Below are positions 41,601 through 48,277 of a stretch of 64,000 nucleotides of DNA, one piece after another. A program made the position numbers and the translations under genes. Each line of letters starts with the position of its first letter. Positions within the stretch are counted from its first letter, which is position 1. Below the pieces are notes generated by a model. That model saw nothing but the letters and a program-made list of their open reading frames with translations. It was not told the origin of the DNA and did no database searches. Location: the NCBI RefSeq assembly GCF_036906915.1, contig NZ_JBAKHX010000030.1, positions 23,058 to 87,057 on the forward strand, written 5' to 3'. The DNA is from Phytohabitans sp036906915 (GTDB lineage: Bacteria > Actinomycetota > Actinomycetes > Mycobacteriales > Micromonosporaceae).

Positions 41601-44552
41601 CAGGCGAAGGCAGAGGCCGCGCAGCACCGGCAGCAGGCCGCTCAGCACCCGCCGAACGACCCCGTCCGGCAGTTGGAGGAGGGGCGCGCCCAGCACCAGG
41701 ACCGGATCGCCGAAGCAGCGGAGAAGGCGGCCAGCCAGTACCGGGGCGCGGAGCACTACCAGCGCTCCGCCGAGGCGCACGACCAGCGCGCCAACCAGCA
41801 CTCGCAGGCCGCCGAGTCGAGCCGCCAGCACGCGGCACGCGACACCCAGGCGGCACACGCCGCCGAGCAGCAGCGCGCGGCCGCCGCCGAGCGCGCCCGC
41901 CAGTGGGATCCGGTCGACCCCCAGGTGGCCCAGCAGCACCGGGCCGAAGCCGCCCAGCACGCCCAGGCCCGCGACGACGCGGTCGCGCGCGCGGCTCAGC
42001 ATCGCCAGGACGCGCAGACGGCAGAGCAGACGGCCGCCGCCGAACGAGCCGAGGCGGCCAAGGACCGGGTCACTCGCGACCAGTTCCAGGACGCCGCCGA
42101 GGCGTGGCACAGCCAACTGCGCAACGAGCGGCTGACCGACCCGGGCGCACCGGGGACAGCACGCGAGCCGTTCAACCGCGACAACCTGCCCGAGAACCTG
42201 CGCGACCGGTACGACGCGTTGCAGGACCAGCGCGCCCGCGAGCAGTTCGAGCGGTTGTACGACAAGGCGGGCGAGCGGTTGGAGACCGCGCTCGACAACA
42301 TGGAGCGGAAGGCAGTCCAGGACGGGCGCACGCTCGAAGACTCACTGATCGACAAACACGAGGCCGAGGCGGCGAAGCAGGCCGCCAGGGAGGCGATCCA
42401 GCCGCCGCCACCCGACGTCCTGCACGAGATCGACAACCAGCTCCGTGCCGCCGACGACGTGCGCAGCCGGATCGAGGACTACGCACGCGCCCACCCGGAG
42501 GTGCGTGGCACCGAACGCTTGTTGTCCAAGCTGGACGACGAGGTCAAGGCGTTGCAGGCCGAGCAACGTGGCGAAGGCAAGCCCAGCGTGAAGAACGCGC
42601 TCAGCCACGGCAACAACATCCGGGGTGTCGAGGGCGAGCTGATCCTGGCCGAACGGTCCCACGGTGTGGTGGAGGTCGGCCTGCCGATCCAGGTGCGTGG
42701 GGCGGACGGCACTCTACTCAAGACCGACGTCGATGTCGTGGCCGACGGCGGGCGGGTGTGGCGGGACGCCAAGAACTACAACATGTTCGGTCCCGGCAGC
42801 AAGAACGTCGACAAGCTCCTCGAGCAGATCGACACGCAGTTGCGCGCCATCGCGGCCGGTACCGCGCATCACCTCGACGGCCAACCGCCGCGGCTGGAGT
42901 ACCACTTCACCCGCGGCGTGGATCCGCAGGTGGCGGCGATCCTGGAGGCGCACCGGATCCACGACCCGGTGACGGGCGCCGAGCTGCCGCACCGCGTACA
43001 CGTCATCGACGGCACCCGCCCCGTCGACGCCCCGCCGCCTCCCGACGGCCCCCGCCCGCCCGACGGGGGTTCGACGCCACCTCCGCGCCCGGAGGCGCCG
43101 GAAGGTGCACCGCACGCCGACCCGCCCACCGGCCCGCCGCACGCGGAGCCGCCCGGCGGCCATCCGGAGACGCCAGCGGGCGCGGTCAGGTCCGACCTGC
43201 CCCGCGCGATGGCGGAGGTGCGGCCGTACTTCCCGCACGACTGGGTGCAGGTAAGCGGCGAAACGCTGCGTATCTCGTCGCCGGATGGCAACACCATCGC
43301 GATGCGCCTTGAGGTCGGCCCGGTCGCCGACGGCTGGACCACCTCCCGCTTCGACTCCCAGGCTGGCGAGCACGTCATCCGGATCTCCGAGACGATTGGC
43401 CGCGAAGACGTCGTCCGGGCGCTGGTCGATCGAGTGACCACTGTGGTCGCCGTCGAGACGGGCGGGCGCCCCGACGCCGGCGGACTCCGGCAGTTGGATG
43501 TGCTCGCCACTGAACAGGCTCGCGTGCAGCACCAACTGAAGCACGGCACCGACGCGACCCCCGCGCAACGGGAAGCGTGGACGCAGGAGGACGCGCGGCT
43601 GACCCGCGAGTTCCGGGCACAGGCCGAACGCCTCGGCATCCTCGACCCGGAGCACCGCACCGACCCGGACCCGGCCACGCAGGCTCGCCGCGACGAGGTG
43701 TGGGCCGAGATGTCCGACGGCGCCCGAGCCATCGTCTCCACGATGGCTGATCCCGACAGTGTGGTTGGGGCCAGCTCGAAGGCCCGCTCGTTCCTGCCGA
43801 TGTCAGACGAGTTCCGGACGCCATACGAAGCCATCGACAACTTCAGCTACTACGCTGAAACGCATCTTCCGCCGGAGCTTCGGCAGCGCTTCGAAAGTGA
43901 GATGCTGCCCCAGATTCGCGAGTTCCAGAAGGACGCCCTGACGCAGTTCAAGGCAATGTACAAAGAGTTCTTCCCATCGACGTCCGCAGAGCGCGCGCTC
44001 CCACCGGACATCGACGCGGCGGCCCGTGCCGGGGTGCAGCCGCTCGTCGACCGCACCGAGGCCATGCTGGGCGAGATCCGCGACTGGGCCGAGCGGAACG
44101 GGATCGAAGAACTACGCGACGCCGGATTCGATCGAGCCGTCGAGCTCGGCGAACAGGCGTGGCGTGCGCGATACGAGGAGTACCGAACGGCGATCAACGA
44201 GGTCGTCGCGCGTTTCGACTACATGGGTGAGCCGCTCGGCTATATCGGCAGCATGCAGGACGGCATGCGCGGACCGCACAAGGCCATGGCCCACGCCGAC
44301 CTGCGCGCCTTCGACGTGGACCTGTATGTGATCCATCAGGCGGAGTTCGACCGGCTCTACGACTCCGTCATGGAGAACGCACCGAACCAGATCAGCCGCG
44401 GCAAAATCTTCCCGGACCCGGACAACGCCGATGTGGCACCCGAGCTGAATGATCTGGGGAAGCGCATCGTCCGGAAGCTCGGTCAACTCTTCCCTGATAA
44501 CCCCGACATCAAGGATTCAATGGTCGTTCTACGCCGCGAACCACCATACTGA
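35619..44552 (+). CDS. Giant multidomain polymorphic toxin (papain-like deamidase, nuclease-like and nucleotidyltransferase-like domains)
   Basis: About 2,977 residues in one open frame. GTG at 35619 follows AAAGGG by 5 nt; an ATG at 35499 is possible but overlaps the MFS start. Order: WXG-like helical segment (WQGDGG at 75); membrane helix (about 124-152); Gly-rich helices to about 328; low-complexity linker (361-981); toxin domain with HELAES (H1083; 982-1128); stretch overlapping a nested gene (1134-1209); second linker; coiled coil (1324-1493); papain-fold glutamine deamidase-type domain with C1597, H1702, D1717; His/Gln-rich coiled coil (1803-2164); PD-(D/E)xK-like domain (E2338, D2372, D2383-A-K2385); Pro-rich hinge; C-terminal domain with IGS, GPHK and FDVD (about 2876-2902) resembling a nucleotidyltransferase. 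Probably a contact-dependent effector exported by a type VII-like route. Domain calls beyond the papain fold are pattern inference. Confidence 0.8.
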   Translation: MAESQDILLEIREFFQSLDEWIPGAGSFFVESVLMFPEARHDRLFDLADAYQSAADLYADHLEEIRPYLTDLQAWQGDGGAQVTHQQLQAYFDEISSMTEAISALQQTVHGKALEIEMAVYMAIVNLIMVGIALVQLLLTFWTGIGAISGAGAMATGRWAIIQVMKKLLQRMWEQTIKAGIRRTIDAGVKGAARTALRSGLMYAGFMGVTKGGITLIQAAEGHDPFTENWGNRFAREIFDGFIAGALGGPLQMGIQNRLAGGLAFMGGQFGSNALQLGRDRLIDLMGGTEWAQRNGLYSGMTWEGMKHGMTPAALFGAMITDFGGYGRAGLRADIATWRGDANLFGGAHGLDGAGLPGALPDGARAEAPAGAHAEGAGTGTQTLAPPSHLTEGAPQQQGGQQGGTGNRGGTSTTGSGGTSGTGSTGRAGDGATSGSGSSRDTGSSRDTGSTRDSGSTQDGGTARDTGSTQDGSTQDGGTARDGSTSRTDDGGTTRTDDGGSTTRTESDGGGAREPVRAEPTPDGPRAETATPDQGRADTAPPDGTRAETRAPEQVRADAPPPDATRGEPVRAEPTQVDPVRTDATTPHSTADAGAPHSTADAGGGRADAGTPHSTADAGGTRADSGSTPDGSRSPETRATHDGSSPDGGPLVDGRPPADGTSSVDGPRATDGTRAPDPLAHDGGPARDGDSTGPATREDAPVGARDGGDPPGGDPVATAPPDAGRADAGRADGGRADAGQRADAGRADSGRSESRWSEWRQRSEARAEQQFGRAVGDNFGGRPAGRGGEAGPGRLTPEMVQRALDTPPDRLNAYGNRLRDFVEQHFTHVDEATGTRRPMDSDAIDARLRELRGDAPAGTPRDSSPEDAREDSAAPENTRDGAPRQDPATTPERVATPDGPPARDSASTRDTPRVDDAPGRDTTRADDGTARDTAPDRTDDGPTSQDRAEDGSSHDRTDDGSSSQDRDGADQDASTGGSIRPRDNVRAWDWAEGAYDRFRANDADVVDIANNLADVPRSNGETGFTRAEIEQVKRHLMFEEHLLDDYQGGHVRQRFDASPDQAEAWIRLREGRPLEPDLVMLEHELAESNYLRAHPGASYKEAHDFANTLHDWSRNIPERTGENLDNLWGGDRSHGNTGVLREGPGRQTGGGVHLRVSGDGPAPGHPEGHTDRSAAGREGGRPLPVGRDGDIQATPPQRDMAGRGDLGVLDGPTRSEPTADSGAARDTAARDDAPAQDSRAREDAPPHEDGAARDDAPARDDGARRDDGAARDDGAARDDGAARDDALVPDRGSRADEPGAVAPVRDAGPGRTDPGDTPRNRLIDRVKARLHDLFGRQEQLNHEQALRDQAVRDQYHEEMRQARERIAQAIEGDPRVRQARYETQQQRWAEQHARAEVAARQAEAQTARADEAHSRQQAQQLRDWANQLDPANPHRNGLIHQADQATAHANQRAIDAQRADAEAQQAHQRAEDARTKATESNNAADKITRDLYGENKQAWKWANERLEQGYALVGRDHRGPDVSALTGRGDPPPVWANRPYGENGGLRHPLAVDQGRLENALRDPNGGYQRTPDPKGPWLKLVNAFGFHVDPTRTQNCLDTVAALFDTFVHGRPTVAAPRTFDGYSDGNPHLPFAGERGGPGRMEDLTGGRYQSVVNNVAGQHPSQALPRVDAGFDSIRQQLLAGGHGSFASIITGWRGGGSHAWAAVNYQGVVHFIDPQAGTVVTAVDTPHGTQYVDADTGQVVQNPIHSRNQITAMDALVVDGNARPMPFADRPAGTWNDRPLTPEYLANQPADVRATQGAHAEHGTARAEFDQAREQTDLANKARADAQQHANDAQAARNQSQDAANRAATHRTDRDAAWNEGNRHDQLAQQHDAAARQWAESQGRGTPEQARHAEQMERHHREQAQHARQEANAHRVRAHEHDGLRQQAELQQQRATEAASNFENRRHYAEQAAQQHEQAARAHEQRGQQAEGRYGQHVDQAANAHDQQTAQAKAEAAQHRQQAAQHPPNDPVRQLEEGRAQHQDRIAEAAEKAASQYRGAEHYQRSAEAHDQRANQHSQAAESSRQHAARDTQAAHAAEQQRAAAAERARQWDPVDPQVAQQHRAEAAQHAQARDDAVARAAQHRQDAQTAEQTAAAERAEAAKDRVTRDQFQDAAEAWHSQLRNERLTDPGAPGTAREPFNRDNLPENLRDRYDALQDQRAREQFERLYDKAGERLETALDNMERKAVQDGRTLEDSLIDKHEAEAAKQAAREAIQPPPPDVLHEIDNQLRAADDVRSRIEDYARAHPEVRGTERLLSKLDDEVKALQAEQRGEGKPSVKNALSHGNNIRGVEGELILAERSHGVVEVGLPIQVRGADGTLLKTDVDVVADGGRVWRDAKNYNMFGPGSKNVDKLLEQIDTQLRAIAAGTAHHLDGQPPRLEYHFTRGVDPQVAAILEAHRIHDPVTGAELPHRVHVIDGTRPVDAPPPPDGPRPPDGGSTPPPRPEAPEGAPHADPPTGPPHAEPPGGHPETPAGAVRSDLPRAMAEVRPYFPHDWVQVSGETLRISSPDGNTIAMRLEVGPVADGWTTSRFDSQAGEHVIRISETIGREDVVRALVDRVTTVVAVETGGRPDAGGLRQLDVLATEQARVQHQLKHGTDATPAQREAWTQEDARLTREFRAQAERLGILDPEHRTDPDPATQARRDEVWAEMSDGARAIVSTMADPDSVVGASSKARSFLPMSDEFRTPYEAIDNFSYYAETHLPPELRQRFESEMLPQIREFQKDALTQFKAMYKEFFPSTSAERALPPDIDAAARAGVQPLVDRTEAMLGEIRDWAERNGIEELRDAGFDRAVELGEQAWRARYEEYRTAINEVVARFDYMGEPLGYIGSMQDGMRGPHKAMAHADLRAFDVDLYVIHQAEFDRLYDSVMENAPNQISRGKIFPDPDNADVAPELNDLGKRIVRKLGQLFPDNPDIKDSMVVLRREPPY
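36930..37140 (+). repeat. Low-complexity coding repeats in the toxin linker
   Basis: Degenerate short repeats encoding RDTGS, TQDGG, TARD and RTDDGG units. Similar Asp/Ala/Arg-rich repeats continue to 38560 (for example HSTADAG and RADAGRAD units at 37380-37870). The linker is probably a flexible spacer, and its repetitive DNA is a plausible substrate for recombination of toxin tips. Confidence 0.75.
38562..39246 (+). other. Nested toxin-immunity cassette inside the giant toxin ORF
   Basis: The left part (38562 to about 39000) encodes, in the giant frame, a compact domain of about 147 residues (WDWAEGAYDRF, FTRAEIEQVKRHLMFEEHLLDDYQGG, AEAWIRLREGRPL, VMLEHELAESNYLRAHPGASYKEAHDFANTLHDW) of a kind found at C-termini of polymorphic toxins. 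The right part is a separate immunity-like gene in the +1 frame. No stop codon separates the two in the giant frame. On both sides the giant frame resumes Asp/Ala/Arg linker repeats, so the cassette appears inserted in the linker. Confidence 0.7.
39019..39246 (+). CDS. Overlapping immunity-like gene nested in the toxin ORF
   Basis: A 75-residue protein (starts MGILVYFEKVREDKQEVEYI, contains FGYPEMDRHLVIQKD and ends GTWPDGGTWAS) in the +1 frame relative to the giant toxin. GGGGAGGGG (39001-39009) lies 9 nt before the ATG. In this frame third codon positions are nearly all G or C, whereas the giant frame loses its G/C bias exactly here, so this frame is the one under selection. It is an all-beta/short-helix acidic protein of a small family found in actinomycetes as stand-alone genes. 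By position behind a toxin domain it is predicted to neutralise that domain. Confidence 0.75.
   Translation: MGILVYFEKVREDKQEVEYIFGYPEMDRHLVIQKDTQTDRPLDGKEDVHFRSAAMGIFKRHHRSGTWPDGGTWAS
39377..39480 (+). repeat. Tandem ARDDGA-type coding repeats after the nested cassette
   Basis: Five or more degenerate 15-18 bp units encode A-R-D-D-G-A repeats (residues about 1254-1288 of the giant protein). They resemble the linker before the cassette, as expected if the cassette split one linker or joined two toxin modules. Confidence 0.7.
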
Positions 44553-44559
44553 CCCACAG

Positions 44560-45021
44560 CTATCCTTCGATGTCGACGACTTCCCCGTCGAACACATTGA
44601 GTGACACTCGCCGTTCACCGACGCGGTAGCGCTGGTAGATCTCACCGTCCTTGACCGACTCGTAGTCCAGCACGGCCACTGCGTTGGCTTGGTGAAACAC
44701 AGCCAGTACGTCGTCAAGGCGCGTCGACAACCAGCGGTGCTCCAGCCGACTCGCAACCGGCTCGGGCAGCTCGAAGGGGAGCCGGTCGAAGGACAGGCGG
44801 AGGGAATGCAGGAGCAAATTTTCGTCACCGGCGGGGTCGCCGAGGCGGCGCCTCAACCTCAACGACAGGCTGCCGTATCGGTAGCGTTGGACGTTGTCGT
44901 CACCCTGGATCCACCTGCTGCTGTCCGGCGGACCAAGGAGCTGCACCACCTCAACCGCCGTCATGCCCTTCCGGAGCGGCCCCAGATCGCCTGTCTGGGA
45001 GAACTCGATGAGTGCGTCCAC
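44560..45021 (-). CDS. Hypothetical protein, candidate immunity protein for the toxin C-terminus
   Basis: A 153-residue soluble protein whose stop is 7 bp from the stop of the giant toxin gene, on the opposite strand. It begins MDALIEFSQTGDLGPLRKGM, a pattern (LGPLRxGMT..EV...LGPPD) common in small actinomycete proteins located next to polymorphic toxins. It continues as an alpha/beta protein with YRYGSLSLRLRRRLGD and ends RRVSLNVFDGEVVDIEG. No signal or membrane segment is present. It is 29 nt behind the 476-residue gene and likely in that operon. The immunity role is inferred from context. Confidence 0.65.
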   Translation of the reverse strand: MDALIEFSQTGDLGPLRKGMTAVEVVQLLGPPDSSRWIQGDDNVQRYRYGSLSLRLRRRLGDPAGDENLLLHSLRLSFDRLPFELPEPVASRLEHRWLSTRLDDVLAVFHQANAVAVLDYESVKDGEIYQRYRVGERRVSLNVFDGEVVDIEG

Positions 45022-45050
45022 GTAGGCGACTCTACCGATCTCACGTCAGG

Positions 45051-46481
45051 TCAGGAGAGCGCGGACAGTTCGGCCTCGCGGGACGCGGGAGCGACGCCGA
45101 AGAGGGCCGTCTCCACGGTCAGGCGGGCCTCGGCGTTAGCCACGGCGACCGCCCGGACCTCTGGCGACGCCGACGCCAGGCGGGCAGCGCGGCGTGCGGC
45201 GCCGGAGGCGTCGGTCTCGCCGGGCGCCGGGCGGGCGGCCAACGCGTACTGGCCAGCCAGCGTGTGCCACAGGGCCGACGTCTCGTCCACCACGGTGTCC
45301 GTCGGGGCCGGGCCCTGTGCGGCGAGCAGCCCCGCCGTCAGGGTGTCCGGGTCGCCGTACCCCGCTGTCAGCAGCGCGTCCACCGTCTCGCACGCGATTC
45401 GCCACGCGACCAGGTAGTCGGGCCACGACTCGGTGGCGAGCACCGCCGCGTACCGGGCGATCGCCTGGCCGAGCATGGGTTGCACGGTCGCGACCGCCGA
45501 CAGCGGCAGCATGGCGACCAGCCCCTCTGGGACCGGCGGGCGGGCTTCGAGCCGCCATCCCGGTGGGAGCGGGAAGATGCGGCGGGCCGACACGTACCGC
45601 TCCAGCGTCGAGCCGGCCAGGTCGACGGGGTGCACCTCGCGGGTTACCCGGTCGACGATCCAGCCCGGCTCGTCGTACCGGATGGTCTCGGTGTCGCCTG
45701 GATACGTGATCGGGCCGCCCAGCGGCCGGATCGCTGAAGGCGGGACGTCCCAGCGCACCTGGTACACCAGCTCGGTGCCGGTGACCACGAACCCGGGGTC
45801 GCCCTCGACGAATAACCGGTGCGAGCCGAACGGCTCCTTCGCATGCTTGCGCACCAGCTCGATCGCCTCGGCTGGGCTGCCGACGGGCGGTGGGAGCGGC
45901 TCGGGTGGTGGGCCGGGCGGCAGCCCGCCGGGCGGGAGGAGCGTGGGAGGGATGCCCGTGGACAGGGCGGCCACCTCGGCGTCGTTGAACGCCAGCGCGG
46001 GCCCGAGGGGCATCCCGGGGCCTTGCTGCGCGGCGCCGGCGAAGGCGCGTTCGAGGATCGCGGTGGCGCGCAGCAGTGGCGGCAAGGCGGCGAGCTGCCG
46101 GACGTAACCGTCGTTTTCGATCTCTCCGCGCAGGCCGGCGGGGGCCATGGCGAGCACCATCGCCGCGGTCCAGTCGAGCGGGCGGCCCCGCGCCGACAGC
46201 GGTGACCGCGGCCCCAGCAGTCCGTTGTCGTACCAGGGCAGCGCGACCGCGGCGGCCAGCAGTTCTGGGTCTGGCGGTGCCTCTTTGGCGAGGGTGAGCG
46301 CGGTGTCGACGCCGATCCGCATGATCGTCGGGTGCCACGGCGCTGTTGGCGGCTGGCCGTGCAGCGCCAGGTCGAGCAGGTCGAGCACCAGCGCGTCGAA
46401 GCGGTCGCGGTCGGAGCGGTGCAGCGCCTTGACGAGCTTGCGGCGGTGCTTACCCCAGACGTCCGCAAGTGTGCCTTTCAC
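45051..46481 (-). CDS. Large hypothetical protein in the deaminase/SUKH operon
   Basis: A 476-residue soluble protein with no recognised family. The N-terminal third is helical (KHRRKLVKALHRSDRDRFDALVLDLLDLAL and TIMRIGVDTALTLAKEA). A Pro-rich segment follows (about residues 183-208, PPTLLPPGGLPPGPPPEPL), then a mixed region with LVYQVRWDVPPSAI and WIVDRVTREVHPVDLAGSTLERYVSARRIFPLPPGWRLEARP, and a helical Ala-rich C-terminus. The start overlaps the stop of the SUKH-3 gene by 4 nt (ATGA), so it is translated with it. Confidence 0.75.
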   Translation of the reverse strand: MKGTLADVWGKHRRKLVKALHRSDRDRFDALVLDLLDLALHGQPPTAPWHPTIMRIGVDTALTLAKEAPPDPELLAAAVALPWYDNGLLGPRSPLSARGRPLDWTAAMVLAMAPAGLRGEIENDGYVRQLAALPPLLRATAILERAFAGAAQQGPGMPLGPALAFNDAEVAALSTGIPPTLLPPGGLPPGPPPEPLPPPVGSPAEAIELVRKHAKEPFGSHRLFVEGDPGFVVTGTELVYQVRWDVPPSAIRPLGGPITYPGDTETIRYDEPGWIVDRVTREVHPVDLAGSTLERYVSARRIFPLPPGWRLEARPPVPEGLVAMLPLSAVATVQPMLGQAIARYAAVLATESWPDYLVAWRIACETVDALLTAGYGDPDTLTAGLLAAQGPAPTDTVVDETSALWHTLAGQYALAARPAPGETDASGAARRAARLASASPEVRAVAVANAEARLTVETALFGVAPASREAELSALS

Positions 46482-47533
46482 GGCGACCCGGCGAAGAGGT
46501 GGCCGCCGGCGACCGGCAACTCGTCACGGGGCGCCACCCCATAGTCCATCTTGTCGGTCAGGTACAGCAGCTCGAAGCCCTGTTCGACTAGCGCGTCGCC
46601 GTCGATGGTCACCACGTCGTACGCCCGGTCGACCACCGCTTGCAGCAAGGTGGGAACGCGTCGCACATGCAGGAAGGCCGCGTCCAGGTCGGGCGCGAGC
46701 CCGGCGCACGCGTTGCGGAATGCCTCCTGGACCTCCTGACCATCCCGCTCGCGGTAGGCGTGCTGCTCGAAGGCGAGCACGAGCACCGTGCAGTTCTCAA
46801 CCAGGTCGAGCAGCCGCACCTCGCAGCTGTGCCCGCCCCACTCCACCCAGAACGTGCCAGGGGCGGTGTCGGTGACCCGAGGCACGGTGCCGATCCTGCT
46901 GAGCAGGCTGGGAAGCAGCACGTAGTGCAGGTTTGCCGGGGTGCGGGGCAGGTAGAAGGCCGCACCGATCGGACGCTTCAAGCCCCACTGCGGAAGCAGG
47001 TCACCCTGCGCCAGCTCATCGGGCGGCGGCGGCAGCCAGTCGGGCTGGTGGATGCCGCCGGTGCCGAGCAGGCGGGGCGCCCGGCCGGTGACGAGCGTCT
47101 CCAGGGCCTCGTCGAACGTGTCGCCGAGCAGCCACTCGCCGACAGGGTCGATGGCGATCACCGCACCGGTGTCTGCGATGGCGAGCACCGCCTCGTCGTC
47201 CCCTTCGACGCCGATCGGGTAGAGCCGGGTGCCCAGTGCGCGACCGGCGTCGATGAGCGTCTCGACGCTGTGCGCGGCGATCGTCGGGTCGATGGCGAAC
47301 GGGCGCGGGCTGACCTGCAGCCCTTCCCGGTCACCACCGACGACCAGGCCACCGAACTCCGCCAGTACAGGATCGGCGGCGAACGAAACGGTCAGCTTGC
47401 CGCCAAAGACGCCGCTCTGCGCGGACACCGCGCGCCGCATCTCGGTGAGGACCTCGGCGTCGAGCTTGCGGCCAGGATGCCAGCCGGCGTCGCGTAGCGC
47501 GGCCTCGACGTCGGGTGCGAAGCGCCCCCTCAT
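46478..47533 (-). CDS. SUKH-3 domain immunity-type protein with C-terminal extension
   Basis: A 351-residue protein. The N-terminal SUKH-3 domain spans about 1-160: FAPDVEAALRDAGWHPGRKLD, VLAEFGGLVVGG, FAIDPTIAAH, LGTRLYPIGVEGDDEAVLAIADTGAVIAIDPVGEWLLGDTFDEALETLVTG. SUKH proteins bind and neutralise nuclease or deaminase toxins. The remaining about 190 residues (GAAFYLPRTPANLHYVLLPSLLSRIG to GGHLFAGSP) are a second uncharacterised domain. The ATG overlaps the deaminase stop by 4 nt, the classic toxin-immunity coupling. Confidence 0.85.
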   Translation of the reverse strand: MRGRFAPDVEAALRDAGWHPGRKLDAEVLTEMRRAVSAQSGVFGGKLTVSFAADPVLAEFGGLVVGGDREGLQVSPRPFAIDPTIAAHSVETLIDAGRALGTRLYPIGVEGDDEAVLAIADTGAVIAIDPVGEWLLGDTFDEALETLVTGRAPRLLGTGGIHQPDWLPPPPDELAQGDLLPQWGLKRPIGAAFYLPRTPANLHYVLLPSLLSRIGTVPRVTDTAPGTFWVEWGGHSCEVRLLDLVENCTVLVLAFEQHAYRERDGQEVQEAFRNACAGLAPDLDAAFLHVRRVPTLLQAVVDRAYDVVTIDGDALVEQGFELLYLTDKMDYGVAPRDELPVAGGHLFAGSP

Positions 47534-48255
47534 ACGGCGTCCTCCGAAGGGGGCTGGAGGGCAAAGCCGAAGTGGAGCAGCAGTGCCTGGCACGACACGC
47601 ACGGCGACGTGGGCTGCCCGCCGCTGGGGTCGCCGGGTTCGCGGACGCGGTACGTGACCAGGTCGGCGCCGCCCAGCAGGCCGGTGCGGGCATCGTCGAG
47701 GGAGATCGGCGCCTCGCCGGACAGCGCGCGGCGGGCGTCTTCGGCGTGCAGGGCGTCGGAGAGCGCGGCCACCTCGGCACACCGGTCGCTGCCGCGTTCG
47801 CGGTATCGCACGGGCAGGTCGTCGAGGAACTCCCGCACCAGAGGGTGCAGGTTGGGAGTGCCGTCTCCCTTCATCGTCTGCGCCATCCGCATGCGGCCGC
47901 GGCGCAGCCCCAGGTGGGTGACGTCGACGGGAAAAGAAGCGCGCACCCGGTCGTGACGTGCCCGGACCACCGGATCCCAGCTCAGCGGCGCGGCCGGCGT
48001 CTCAAGACGGAACGCCCGGTACTGCTCGGCGACCTCCGGGATCGGGGAGGACGGCCAGTACGTCAGCTCGCCGTTTTCCTTGTCGATGACGATCCGCCCG
48101 GAGCCCACGTCTTCGGCCGAGCCCATCGGCAGCACCCGCGAGAAGACGTACCCCAGGTCGAACTCGTGCACCTCGTAATCGCGGGCCACGCCAACCGAAA
48201 CGTCCTGGTTGACCCATGGCGCCGCGATGAGTTCCGCCTCCCACCGGTCGACCAC
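47530..48255 (-). CDS. YwqJ-type deaminase-fold protein
   Basis: A 241-residue protein with the two zinc-site motifs of the nucleic-acid deaminase superfamily: CAEVAALSDAL (C/H-A-E with the catalytic Glu, about residue 162) and PCVSCQALLLHFG (PCxxC, about residue 220). The spacing matches the YwqJ family. The N-terminal half (YEVHEFDLGYVFSRVLP, GRIVIDKENGELTYWPSSPIPEVAEQYRAFR) is an additional alpha/beta domain. There is no delivery domain, so it is not itself a secreted polymorphic toxin. It may be a toxin payload, a remnant tip, or a cytoplasmic enzyme. It is coupled to SUKH-3. Confidence 0.8.
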   Translation of the reverse strand: MVDRWEAELIAAPWVNQDVSVGVARDYEVHEFDLGYVFSRVLPMGSAEDVGSGRIVIDKENGELTYWPSSPIPEVAEQYRAFRLETPAAPLSWDPVVRARHDRVRASFPVDVTHLGLRRGRMRMAQTMKGDGTPNLHPLVREFLDDLPVRYRERGSDRCAEVAALSDALHAEDARRALSGEAPISLDDARTGLLGGADLVTYRVREPGDPSGGQPTSPCVSCQALLLHFGFALQPPSEDAV

Positions 48256-48277
48256 GGCACCACCCTATACGGCCGGG

